NCBI GenBank assembly: GCA_017432725.1
Contig: JAFRIQ010000043.1
Location: forward strand, 1 to 48,123
DNA from: Bacillota bacterium
GTDB taxonomy: Bacteria; Bacillota; Clostridia; Peptostreptococcales; Anaerovoracaceae
Direction: 5' to 3'
Length of the DNA: 48,123 nt
The stretch's first letter is position 1. Each line of letters begins with the position of its first letter. This document shows, one piece after another, positions 1-8,013 of this stretch. A model generated the notes under the pieces. That model was not told the DNA's origin and ran no database searches. It saw nothing but the letters and a program-made list of their open reading frames with translations. Made by a program: the position numbers and the translations under genes.

Positions 1-872
1 CATACGGACTCGCATTCCTCTCTGGAATTGGTGAACACCAGGCATTTCTTTCCCTTGCTGTGCTCGAATATGTAGGCAAGGCCCGGATCCGCTCCTTTTG
101 GCGCTATGTCCGTGGGGGCTTCCGTCACGGGAGGCTTACGGTCTACGTATCTGTCTTCCGAAGCCTGGGGAGCCGCCGTAAAGAAATGCTCCATGGAAAG
201 ACGCCATACCTCCTTTCCCCCTTCGAAGCGGGGGACCAGGGTCTTTCTGTTGCTGCCGGCGGAAAGGAAGAGACCCGCCTCCTCGGGATTGCCTATGGTG
301 GCTGAAAGACCTATGCGCCTCGGGTCGCAGCCCGCAAGCCTGCACAGCCTTTCTATGAGGCAGAAGGTCTGCATGCCCCTGTCTCCCCTTAGGAGGGAAT
401 GTATCTCGTCTATGACTATGAAACGGAGATCCGAGAAAAGAGAGGGTATCTCCATATGTTTGTTTATCATGAGGGACTCAAGGGACTCCGGCGTTATCTG
501 AAGTATGCCGGAGGGCTTCTTGAGAAGCTTCCTCTTCTTGGACTGGGCCACGTCTCCGTGCCAGCGGTGGACCGGTATGCCCTCTTCTTCGCAGAGCTCG
601 TTCAGTCTTCCGAACTGATCGTTTATGAGGGCCTTGAGAGGCGCTATATAAAGGACACCCACGCTCTTGGGAGGATCTTCCTCCATAAGCGTGAGCACGG
701 GAAAGAAAGCCGCCTCAGTTTTTCCCGACGCGGTGGACGCCGTGATGAGCACGTTGTCGTCCGTGCCGAATATGGCTTCCCCGGCGGCGTTCTGGACAGC
801 CCTTAAGACCTGCCAGCCCGAGCGGTAGATATAGTCCTGTATGAAAGGTGCGTATCTTTCAAAAACGTCCAT
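1..872 (-). CDS. Lhr-like superfamily II DEAD/DEAH helicase (partial, C-terminus outside window)
   Basis: The reading frame opens with ATG at 872 and stays open to the window edge, giving the first 290 residues of a superfamily II ATP-dependent helicase. Visible motifs in order: motif I ASTASGKT (residues 45-52), motif Ia around YIAPLKAL (75-82), TPES (127-130), motif II DEIH (155-158) and motif III SAT (190-192). The Lhr/BrxHI style of helicase fits best. It begins 8 bases after the stop codon of the BrxD-like ATPase and is clearly the third gene of that transcription unit. Such helicases unwind DNA or RNA, and in BREX and Ter-type gene sets they accompany a DUF2791 ATPase; a role in defence or nucleic-acid stress is inference. 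Family call is firm; the substrate is unknown. Confidence 0.85.
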   Translation of the reverse strand, partial: MDVFERYAPFIQDYIYRSGWQVLRAVQNAAGEAIFGTDDNVLITASTASGKTEAAFFPVLTLMEEDPPKSVGVLYIAPLKALINDQFGRLNELCEEEGIPVHRWHGDVAQSKKRKLLKKPSGILQITPESLESLMINKHMEIPSLFSDLRFIVIDEIHSLLRGDRGMQTFCLIERLCRLAGCDPRRIGLSATIGNPEEAGLFLSAGSNRKTLVPRFEGGKEVWRLSMEHFFTAAPQASEDRYVDRKPPVTEAPTDIAPKGADPGLAYIFEHSKGKKCLVFTNSREECESV

Positions 873-880
873 AGCTTATC

Positions 881-2212
881 TTAAATGGTGAATTCCGCAA
901 ACTCGCTTTCAGCCTCGTCGGAGACCGCATCCGATTTTGCGTAGCTGAACTCGTCGGAGCCCAGGAGCTCTTCTATACTGAGCCCCGGGTTCTGATACTT
1001 AAGATCCAGAAGCTCTATATAGTCTCTGATGATCTCTCTTGGGGTTATGTTGGTATCTGCGCCTACGCGGCCGTATTCTATCTTTATGAAAGTGCCCAGT
1101 TCTTCGGTGGTCATGGCGCTTTCGTATCCGTAAAGATCTGCGTGCATGTCTCTTAACTTCTCGCAGAGGACCAGCATCTCTTCAGCCGTAAGAGCTTCCA
1201 GCCTTATGACGGGAGCCAGAAGATCCCTTGTGCCGGGATTTGAGAACCTGCCTTCCGCAAGGCGGGACCTTAAAGCCTCGTAGCTGTATATGCCCCTTCT
1301 TTTGTCTTCCAGAGCCTGGGGAGTAGCCCCCATTATGATGCCAAGGTATCTGGCCTTTCCCTGAAGGGTATCGTTGTACATGGTCAGTATCTTTTCGTAG
1401 TTGTACTGCCTGGTGATGCTGTTTGGTATCTTGTATATGTTCACCAGCTCGTCGATCATTATCATCATGCCGGAATAGCCTGCGAGCCTGAAGAAATACG
1501 CGAAGAGTTTCAGGTAGTCGTACCAGTCGTCGTCGCTTATGATGATGCTCACGCCCAACTCGGCCTTCGCTTCGCTTTTCAGGCTGTATTCTCCCCTGAA
1601 CCAGCGGAGGACCTTGAGCCTGGTCTCATCGTCGCCTTCTGCGTATGCTCTGTAGTACATGGAAAGGAGCTTTCCGAACTCGAAGCCGTGGACCAGTTCG
1701 CTGACTTCGGAAGTCACTTCATATATCTTCTTTTCCACCAGTCTCTCAAGGGCCGGATCGCCTGCTGACAGGCCGCTCTCCGTAAGAGCCTGGGTCTGCA
1801 CGTTGCTTATCCATCTGTCGAGTACAAGGCTCAGGGCGCCGCCCTCAGGCTTTGTCTTGGTGGACAGGTTGCCTATGAGCTCCCTGTATGTGGCAAGGCC
1901 CTGACCTTTGGTGCCCTGGAGCCTTCTTTCGGGAGACAGATCCGCGTCCGCCACTATGAAGCCCCTGTCCATGGCGTAGTTCCTTATGATCTGGAGAAGG
2001 AAGCTCTTTCCGGAGCCGTACTTGCCCACTATGAAGCGGAAGGACGCTCCGCCTTCCGATATTATCTCAACGTCTCTAAGAAGGGCTTCTATCTCGCTCT
2101 TCCTTCCCACGGCTATATACGGAAGCCCTATCCTGGGCACCACTCCGCCCTTGAGGGATCCCAGCACCGTCTGGGCTATTCTTCTCGGGACTTTTTTCGT
2201 TTCCTGGCTCAT
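881..2212 (-). CDS. BrxD-like P-loop ATP-binding protein (DUF2791 family)
   Basis: This 443-aa protein is an AAA-like P-loop ATPase. The Walker A motif is GKYGSGKS (residues 63-70) and the Walker B is MMIMIDE (249-255), with a conserved arginine-rich YEALRSRL stretch further on. The arrangement matches the DUF2791 / BREX ATP-binding protein BrxD family, in which an ATPase is paired with an Lhr-like helicase, as here. Its ATG overlaps the stop codon of the upstream TerB-C gene by one base (TGATG), so translation is probably coupled. The remainder is predicted helical and soluble. What it loads or remodels is not known; partnership with the two flanking genes is inferred from coupling and from the known co-occurrence of these families. 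Confidence 0.85.
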   Translation of the reverse strand: MSQETKKVPRRIAQTVLGSLKGGVVPRIGLPYIAVGRKSEIEALLRDVEIISEGGASFRFIVGKYGSGKSFLLQIIRNYAMDRGFIVADADLSPERRLQGTKGQGLATYRELIGNLSTKTKPEGGALSLVLDRWISNVQTQALTESGLSAGDPALERLVEKKIYEVTSEVSELVHGFEFGKLLSMYYRAYAEGDDETRLKVLRWFRGEYSLKSEAKAELGVSIIISDDDWYDYLKLFAYFFRLAGYSGMMIMIDELVNIYKIPNSITRQYNYEKILTMYNDTLQGKARYLGIIMGATPQALEDKRRGIYSYEALRSRLAEGRFSNPGTRDLLAPVIRLEALTAEEMLVLCEKLRDMHADLYGYESAMTTEELGTFIKIEYGRVGADTNITPREIIRDYIELLDLKYQNPGLSIEELLGSDEFSYAKSDAVSDEAESEFAEFTI

Positions 2213-3243
2213 CAGTTATTTCCTCTCAGTATATCCAATACGTCTTTTCTGTAATCTTCCACGAGGGAAAGCTCTTCTCCGTCGCATTCAATTATGCTGT
2301 CTCCCACGTATTCGAAGAAGGCTTCGTTTATCCTGTCCGCGGCGACGGAAGGAAGTATCTTTTTGCTCCTCATGTATTCATCTGCGGGTTCCCCGTCTAT
2401 GAGGAGAAGCAGGAGTTCAAGGTCCGGTCCCTCAAGAACGAGGCTGGCCGTTTCCTCTTCCGTTTCATCTTCGGACTCTTCGAAGATATCTTCCGTCTCC
2501 TCTTCGGTGAGCAGCCAGTCTCTCGTGACCACGGCGTCTTCCCTGATCTTTTCAAGTCCTCCGAAGTCTATGTTCACTACCGGCCTTGAAGCTTCTTCCT
2601 CCGCCTTCATGTCGGCCGCGATGACTGCCTGGGCATAGGGCTTGACCCAGCCTTCAGATTCCTTTTCCTTGAGTTTCCTTCCTGCCCTGAGGTAGGCCCT
2701 CAGCTGCCTTTCCGTCTCGTGGACGAAGGCGTCGAAACGGGCCTGATCGAAGGAATTCCACGAATACCACGAATACTTCCTGGGCTTTCCGAAAATGAGG
2801 GTGAAGAAGTCGGTGCTGCCGTACCGGTAGCTTTCGCACATATACCTCCAGACAGAAGCAAAGAGTTTCCTGCCCTTTTCCAAAGCTGCCACGGGAGACT
2901 CGGAAAGCTTCTTTCCTCCGAAGAAGCAAAGAGCGGAGAAGATCTCGTCGTCCGTATGGGACATACGGTCCTTAAGGATCTCTACGTTCTTCATCCTCTC
3001 GTTCCTGTAGGGATTCTCCCTTTCAGGAACCTTGCTGACCCCGTAGAGGCTGACCTCCGGATCTTTTCCTTTATTGAAAGCGATATGAAGACCGGGAGAT
3101 CTCTTTTTCCCTATGTCAACGGAAACATCGCTGTCTTTCCCGATGTTTATACGCAGATCCTTGCCCAGGACCAGAGTGAAACCCCTCTCCCCGGCCTTTT
3201 TTATGAGATCGTCTAATGGCGATGTATTATCCTTTTCGCTCAT
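2212..3243 (-). CDS. TerB-C domain protein, first gene of helicase/ATPase module
   Basis: The product is about 343 aa if started at the ATG at 3243; a TTG start at 3261 would add six residues but lies inside the -10 promoter region, so I prefer 3243. A Trp/Tyr-rich middle (YSWYSWNSFD, near residues 155-170) and a C-terminal segment containing DFGGLEKIREDA resemble TerB-C domain proteins. A very acidic linker (residues 245-270) separates the middle from the helical C-terminus. TerB-N/TerB-C proteins are described in comparative genomics as partners of helicases and P-loop ATPases in tellurite-resistance-type stress or defence gene sets. The domain match was made by eye and is moderately certain; the molecular role is unknown. 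Confidence 0.65.
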   Translation of the reverse strand: MSEKDNTSPLDDLIKKAGERGFTLVLGKDLRINIGKDSDVSVDIGKKRSPGLHIAFNKGKDPEVSLYGVSKVPERENPYRNERMKNVEILKDRMSHTDDEIFSALCFFGGKKLSESPVAALEKGRKLFASVWRYMCESYRYGSTDFFTLIFGKPRKYSWYSWNSFDQARFDAFVHETERQLRAYLRAGRKLKEKESEGWVKPYAQAVIAADMKAEEEASRPVVNIDFGGLEKIREDAVVTRDWLLTEEETEDIFEESEDETEEETASLVLEGPDLELLLLLIDGEPADEYMRSKKILPSVAADRINEAFFEYVGDSIIECDGEELSLVEDYRKDVLDILRGNN

Positions 3244-3249
3244 AGCTAT

Positions 3250-3278
3250 ATTATAGAACAATCGTTCATCCGATACAA
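3250..3278 (-). promoter_or_regulatory. Sigma-A promoter of the TerB/BrxD/helicase operon, leaderless
   Basis: On the minus strand TTGTAT (3278-3273) is followed after exactly 17 bases by a perfect TATAAT (3255-3250). Counting seven bases downstream places the transcription start at about 3243, which is the A of the proposed ATG. There is no Shine-Dalgarno sequence before that ATG, so the mRNA is probably leaderless. Confidence 0.75.
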
Positions 3279-3342
3279 CTGTCTCCGCATATATGATATA
3301 CTTTGAAAGTGATAAGCATAAGCACCAGTTGAGGTCAATTCT

Positions 3343-5157
3343 ATGAAAAACAAGGAAAAGAAAAAGGAGGCTGGGAAAGTGTTCTGGAGGATACTGTTTG
3401 CGCTCTATGCGCTTTTGTTCCTGGCTTTCCTCGAGCTGAACAAAAACACCGTTCCCGGCTGGATAATGGCTATAGCTCTTCTGGCCGGATTCTACTTTCT
3501 CAGAGCTACGAAGCTTCAGCAGAAAGCCTTCGGCATCAGGTTTTTGTCATGGGCAGGGCTTATCGCCCTGTGCGCGGCCGTAGTATTCATCAGCTGGCCG
3601 CCCGTTAAGGCAGTGCCTGCTGTTCCGCAGAAAAACCCCGAAAGGACAGAGGTGCTTCACCTTTCACAGGGAGACCTAAGGGGCGTTCTTACGGAAGACG
3701 GAAAAGTCGAAGTCTATACGGGCATACCCTACGCAAAACCGCCCGTGGGAGACTTAAGGTGGAAGGAACCTCAGCCTGCGGATCCCTGGGAAGGGGTCCT
3801 GGAAGCGGACCATTTCGCTCCCATGTCCATGCAGACCACCAACCTTCCAATCTACGATACCCTGACGAGGATCATAGGCTTCCATGAATTCAGCATATCG
3901 CTAAAAGACAATTACAGACCGCCGGTCAGCGAAGATTCCCTCTATCTCAATATTTGGAGACCTAAAGAAAGAAGCGGCGAAAAGCTTCCGGTCCTCGTAT
4001 ATATACACGGAGGATCCCTTCAGACAGGCCAGCCCTGGTATGCCGATTACAGCGGCGTCGGGCTCGCGAAGGAAGGCCTCATAGTCGTGAATATGTCCTA
4101 CAGGCTCGGTATATTCGGCTTCTTCGCAGATCCCGACCTTAAAAACGCATCCCCCAACGGCACCACGGGCAACTACGGGCTTCTGGACCAGATAATGGCC
4201 CTCGAGTGGGTAAGAGACAATATCGAAGCCTTCGGAGGAGATCCCGGCAACGTGACCCTTGCGGGAGAGTCTGCAGGCTCCGCCTGCGTATCGGCTCTCT
4301 GCACTTCGCCCCTTGCCAAGGGGCTCTTCAGAAGAGTCATACTGGAAAGCTCCACGGTCTCAGCTCCTAAACCTGCCCACTCCTTCAGGACTCTGGAACA
4401 GGCGTACAACGGGGAGACCTACACCATGGAACGCCTGGGCGTATCCACTCTCGAAGAGCTTAAAGCCCTTCCGGCCGAAAAGATAGTCGGAGAACTTGCT
4501 GTCCACCACCATATATGCATAGACGGTTACGTCCTTACGGAAAGACCCTACGATTCCTACAAGAAAGGAGTGCATAACGAGGAAGCCCAGCTCCAGGGAT
4601 TCAACAGGGAGGAAGCCGCTCCCTTCATCCTTTTCAGCCAGGCTGATCTTAAGAACTACGAGAGCAAGATAAACCGCATAGTGGCGGGACCCGCCGCCGA
4701 CAGGATACTGGAGCTCTATCCCGCATCCACCGACGCGCAGGCAAAGAGGAACTGGGCCGACATTGATACGGTGAACCTCTTCGTCTACGGACATTTCTGC
4801 CTGGGAAGGCAGGCCATATCCAACGGCATCCCCTGCTATATGTACCATTTCACCAAAGAGAACGGCAGTCTCGGACCCTGGCACAGCGGAGAAGAGATAT
4901 ATCTCTACGGCAACATCCCGGAAAAGACTAAACTCTACAACGACGGAGACAGAGAACTGAGCCGGAACTTCGTATCCTACGTAGTCAACTTTGCAAAGAC
5001 GGGAGATCCCAACGGAGTAGGCCTTAAGGAGTGGCCGCTCTTCGACAGGGACTACAAGGTCCTTGAACTGGGAGCCGAGATAAAGGAAACGGAGATACCC
5101 TATCTCGATCTCTTCTACGCTTTCGACGAATACAATTTCTTCGAAGACACTGAATAA
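3343..5157 (+). CDS. Membrane-anchored type B carboxylesterase (para-nitrobenzyl esterase family)
   Basis: The 604-aa protein has three hydrophobic segments in its first 85 residues (about 16-32, 39-53 and 67-84) and then a full carboxylesterase type B domain. Family marks are GIPYAKPPVGDLRW (127-140), EDSLYLNIW (197-205), the oxyanion-hole HGG (222-224), the nucleophile elbow GESAGS with Ser310, the acid Glu424 (in GFNREE) and His514 (in GPWHSGEE). The triad is complete, so an active serine hydrolase of carboxylic esters is expected; the substrate is unknown. The N-terminal membrane anchor is unusual for bacterial members, which are mostly soluble or secreted. A GAGGT ribosome site (3330-3334) precedes the ATG. 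It is a single-gene unit ended by a strong terminator. Confidence 0.92.
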   Translation: MKNKEKKKEAGKVFWRILFALYALLFLAFLELNKNTVPGWIMAIALLAGFYFLRATKLQQKAFGIRFLSWAGLIALCAAVVFISWPPVKAVPAVPQKNPERTEVLHLSQGDLRGVLTEDGKVEVYTGIPYAKPPVGDLRWKEPQPADPWEGVLEADHFAPMSMQTTNLPIYDTLTRIIGFHEFSISLKDNYRPPVSEDSLYLNIWRPKERSGEKLPVLVYIHGGSLQTGQPWYADYSGVGLAKEGLIVVNMSYRLGIFGFFADPDLKNASPNGTTGNYGLLDQIMALEWVRDNIEAFGGDPGNVTLAGESAGSACVSALCTSPLAKGLFRRVILESSTVSAPKPAHSFRTLEQAYNGETYTMERLGVSTLEELKALPAEKIVGELAVHHHICIDGYVLTERPYDSYKKGVHNEEAQLQGFNREEAAPFILFSQADLKNYESKINRIVAGPAADRILELYPASTDAQAKRNWADIDTVNLFVYGHFCLGRQAISNGIPCYMYHFTKENGSLGPWHSGEEIYLYGNIPEKTKLYNDGDRELSRNFVSYVVNFAKTGDPNGVGLKEWPLFDRDYKVLELGAEIKETEIPYLDLFYAFDEYNFFEDTE

Positions 5158-5160
5158 ACA

Positions 5161-5182
5161 AAAAGCCCCGCGCGGGGCTTTT
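5161..5182. terminator. Bidirectional rho-independent terminator
   Basis: A perfect palindrome AAAAGCCCCGC/GCGGGGCTTTT lies between two convergent genes (esterase on plus, YdcF protein on minus) and carries a T-run on either strand. Confidence 0.9.
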
Positions 5183-5204
5183 CCTTCGATGCTTATAATA
5201 CTTG

Positions 5205-6425
5205 CTAATAGTAGTTGTAAGAGAGCAGGGTCAGCGCCACGTAGAACACTATCATGGATCCGAGGATGATGACTTGCTTTAGTTTATGGTTCGTAAGAAG
5301 CCCTACGAACTCCCTTACTGCGGCGTTGGGCCAGAAATACCATTTGGTCCTGGCTCCCATGCCCACGGCTCTCATCTTTACCCTTCTTGCGAAAAGGCCG
5401 CTCCTGAATACGTGGTAGTTGGTCGTTGAGAATGCGATCTTCGCATCCTTTTGTCTGCTTTCTATTATCTCCTTTGAGAAACTCATGTTCTCGAAGGTGT
5501 TGGTGGAACGGTTTTCTTCTATGATCATATCTTCCAGTATACCTCTTGAGAGAAGATAATTTTTCATGCACGCGCTTTCGGAGATAATTTCGCTGGGGCC
5601 CTGCCCGCCAGAGCATATAAAGCATAAGGGCTTTCCCGTTTCAGCTTTCTGCTTTTCGTAAAACTCCACAGCCCTGTCTATGCGCCCTTTGAGAAGAGGC
5701 GTGGGCGTTCCGTCCTTTCTCATGGAACAGCCCAGGATCACCACGTAGTCTTTGTTCTTTTCGGGATCGTATCTGGCCGCCATGGCACCGGCCACTATTA
5801 CGCCCGCCAGCATGCATTCGAAATACAGGTAAACTGCGGCGAAGGTATTGACCCACAGATCGTGCATCATAACTTCCCTCTGGCTGCCTGAGGCGTACAT
5901 GTCGACAGTGAATAACAATACTATCCCGCCTACCATCAGGAAGGAAAGAATTATCCCGAGTATGTTCACGAAACGCCTGCCCTCATGCCTGATGAGAGAT
6001 ATGTTGGATATGCACAGAGCCACCGAGAATATCAGTATGAAAGGAGAGGTATATACCATGTAGGTCTTTGCGGAACCGAGAAGCTGCCATGCGGCTTCCG
6101 TACGCCCGTAGGTGTCCGGGAACCTGACCATCATCACGGCAAGGGTGACGTGGGTGATCAGAACGGAGAGCCCGAACAGGGCGAAGCCGAAATAGAAGAT
6201 GGTATTGTATGAATATAGATTGTATTCTATCTGGGCCTTCCAGGTGGCAAGGAGAACTATCACGGCGATGAGACTGTATACCGCAGTCATGATGCACGTT
6301 ATGAGGTGCTTGTGCTCCCCTCCCTTCCATATGACAAGAGCTTCGGCGAGCATTATCGCTGCCGAGAATATGAGCAGACCGTAAAGGTCCGGCTTTTTAT
6401 CGCGTATATCTAATCTCAGTTTCAT
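5205..6425 (-). CDS. Polytopic membrane protein with C-terminal YdcF/DUF218 domain (paralogue 1)
   Basis: Started at the ATG at 6425, the protein is 406 aa. Six hydrophobic segments fill roughly residues 10-230, followed by a DUF218 (YdcF/SanA-like) domain that begins at DYVVILGCSMRKDG and contains the family's GGQG, the SES.CM.NYL helix and the STNT.EN strand, and ends in one more transmembrane segment before the stop. DUF218 proteins are linked to cell-envelope functions such as vancomycin sensitivity, but their reaction is not established. A closely similar protein is encoded at 8982-10208 (both share KGR/KAR.DRA.EF, FSTxNYHVFRSGL and WYFWPNA). The -10 box lies only 10 bases from the start codon; a TTG at 6446 would be upstream of it. 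Confidence 0.85.
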   Translation of the reverse strand: MKLRLDIRDKKPDLYGLLIFSAAIMLAEALVIWKGGEHKHLITCIMTAVYSLIAVIVLLATWKAQIEYNLYSYNTIFYFGFALFGLSVLITHVTLAVMMVRFPDTYGRTEAAWQLLGSAKTYMVYTSPFILIFSVALCISNISLIRHEGRRFVNILGIILSFLMVGGIVLLFTVDMYASGSQREVMMHDLWVNTFAAVYLYFECMLAGVIVAGAMAARYDPEKNKDYVVILGCSMRKDGTPTPLLKGRIDRAVEFYEKQKAETGKPLCFICSGGQGPSEIISESACMKNYLLSRGILEDMIIEENRSTNTFENMSFSKEIIESRQKDAKIAFSTTNYHVFRSGLFARRVKMRAVGMGARTKWYFWPNAAVREFVGLLTNHKLKQVIILGSMIVFYVALTLLSYNYY

Positions 6426-6434
6426 TTCCCGTAC

Positions 6435-6440
6435 ATTATA
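6435..6440 (-). promoter_or_regulatory. -10 element very close to a start codon
   Basis: A perfect TATAAT on the minus strand ends 10 bases before the ATG at 6425, predicting a transcript that starts about three bases ahead of the codon. No good -35 sequence is seen at the normal spacing, so this is weaker than the similar cases at 3250 and 37604. Confidence 0.5.
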
Positions 6441-6502
6441 CCCCAAAACGGCGGGCGTTGTGATATATTGGATATTACATTTTTCTTAAGTGAGGAAAAG
6501 CC

Positions 6503-7513
6503 ATGAAATACGCCATATACGGCGCGGGATCTCTTGGGACCGTGCTGGGAGCATACATAAGCAAAGCGGGAACGGATATAGAGCTGGTTAGCAGGAACCG
6601 GGAGCACGTGAGCGCCCTTAATGAAAACGGGGCGAAGGTTATCGGCGGCATAGAACTTTACGTGCCCGTAAAAGCCGTGACCCCGGAGGAGATGGACGGC
6701 CTTTATGACGTGATCTTTCTTCTGACCAAACAGCAGCAGAACCTTGAGGCAAAGGACGTTCTGTTAAAGCACCTGGCAAAGGACGGACTGCTCGTGACCC
6801 TCCAGAACGGCATACCCGAGCCCTCTTTGGAAGAGATCTTCGGGAAAGAAAGAGTCATGGGCTGCACCGTGGAATGGGGAGCCACCCTCGTGTCTCCGGG
6901 AGTGTGCAGATTCACCAGCGACCCTTCCCCTGAAAAGCTCTCTTTCCAGACCGGAAAGCCCGAAGCCGTTCCCATGGAAAAGTTCAAAACAGCCGTTTCC
7001 CTTCTCAGGCTCATGGGCCCCGTGCACGTAAGCGGAAACTTCATAGGAGTCAGATGGTCCAAGCTTCTTATCAACGCCACCTTCGCTGGTATAGGCACCG
7101 TCATGGGCGGCAGCTTCGGAGATGCTGCGGCCGACAGGGATGCAAAGAAGATAGCCTCCGCCTGCATAAAGGAATGCATAGACGTATCGAGAGCCGCAGG
7201 CGTTACCCTTACGGACGTACAGGGCATTAGCATTTCTAAACTTTTCTATTACAGCAGCCCTCTCAAAAAACGCTTCGTAGAATTCCTTCTTCCCTTCGCC
7301 ATGAGAAAAAACGGGAGCATAGAACCTTCCATGCTCCAGGACCTTAAAAAAGGGAAGAAATGCGAGGTAGATTTCATAAACGGAGAAGTCTGCCGCTGGG
7401 GAAAGAAATACGGTGTCCCCACCCCTATAAACGATACGATAATAGAGACCATAAAAAAAGAGGAGCTCGGAGAGCTCCCCATATCGAAAAGTAATCTTGA
7501 TCTTTTCAGCTAA
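6503..7513 (+). CDS. panE: Ketopantoate reductase family protein (2-dehydropantoate 2-reductase, PanE/ApbA)
   Basis: The 336-aa protein starts with a Rossmann fingerprint GAGSLG (residues 7-12) and continues with the LQNG motif (100-103) and a C-terminal helical domain that includes RWSKLLINA with the family's catalytic Lys187. These proteins use NADPH to reduce 2-dehydropantoate to pantoate on the way to coenzyme A. It is about 30 residues longer than the typical enzyme. The GAGG ribosome site at about 6491 supports the ATG at 6503. No other pantothenate gene is nearby, and the ApbA/PanE family includes paralogues with other 2-oxoacid substrates, so the gene symbol is tentative. Confidence 0.8.
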   Translation: MKYAIYGAGSLGTVLGAYISKAGTDIELVSRNREHVSALNENGAKVIGGIELYVPVKAVTPEEMDGLYDVIFLLTKQQQNLEAKDVLLKHLAKDGLLVTLQNGIPEPSLEEIFGKERVMGCTVEWGATLVSPGVCRFTSDPSPEKLSFQTGKPEAVPMEKFKTAVSLLRLMGPVHVSGNFIGVRWSKLLINATFAGIGTVMGGSFGDAAADRDAKKIASACIKECIDVSRAAGVTLTDVQGISISKLFYYSSPLKKRFVEFLLPFAMRKNGSIEPSMLQDLKKGKKCEVDFINGEVCRWGKKYGVPTPINDTIIETIKKEELGELPISKSNLDLFS

Positions 7514-7528
7514 ACGGCATTACCGCGG

Positions 7529-7642
7529 TGACATGCTCGCCCGGCCTATAGAGGCCGGGGCTTCCTGCTCAAGAGAGGCAACCCTCTCAGATATAACAGG
7601 CTATCCCCGCGTGCCCCGCGGTTCTGGTAAGTTCTAAGGCCT
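7529..7642 (-). repeat. Right-end / omegaRNA-like region of a degenerate IS200/IS605-family element
   Basis: Downstream of the TnpB stop codon on the minus strand lies a structured region ending in the hairpin CCGGCC-TATAGA-GGCCGG (7541-7559, on the plus strand) and then GTGAC (TCAC at the tip on the minus strand). Known TnpB elements carry the guide scaffold (omegaRNA) across the 3' end of tnpB into the right end, and many such right ends finish in a hairpin followed by TCAC. The second short palindrome GAGAGGCAACCCTCTC is at about 7573-7588. Assignment as omegaRNA is inferred from position and structure. Confidence 0.55.
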
Positions 7643-8011
7643 TCAGGATACAACCTTAAGGCCTTCTTTTTTTATGTTTATTGCAGCATTCACGTCTCTG
7701 TCTATTATGCATCCGCATTCAGGACATACCCACACTCTGTCAGAAAGGCTCAAGTCGTTCTTTATATATCCGCAGTGCCTGCAGGTCTTTGAGGAAGGAT
7801 ACCACTTGTCTATCGCGATGAGCTTTCCTCCTCTTTCCTTCAGCTTGTATGCAAGATATGTTCTGAAACTTCCGAATGCGTTGTCATTAGTCGCCTTGGC
7901 AAGATGAAGTCCTCTTGCCATATCTTTGTAGTTTATCCCTTCAACAAAGACAAAGTCATAAAGAGATGCAAGTCTTCTGCTTTCTTTATGAAAAATCTCC
8001 TTTCGCAGCCC
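7643..8011 (-). pseudogene. tnpB: TnpB 3' remnant (RuvC-II, zinc finger and RuvC-III only)
   Basis: The open frame on the minus strand encodes about 122 C-terminal residues of an IS200/IS605 OrfB/TnpB nuclease. It contains the RuvC-II strand with Glu (FVFVEGINYKDM), the characteristic WYPSSKTCRHCG and CPECG zinc ribbon, and the RuvC-III aspartate in DRDVNAAINI. The N-terminal domain and RuvC-I Asp are absent, so it cannot be a working nuclease. An ATG at 7921 exists but lies inside the conserved region and is probably not a real start. TnpB similarity begins within about five bases of the stop codon of the lipoprotein gene at 8014, which suggests a deletion that joined the two. Confidence 0.85.
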
Positions 8012-8013
8012 TA

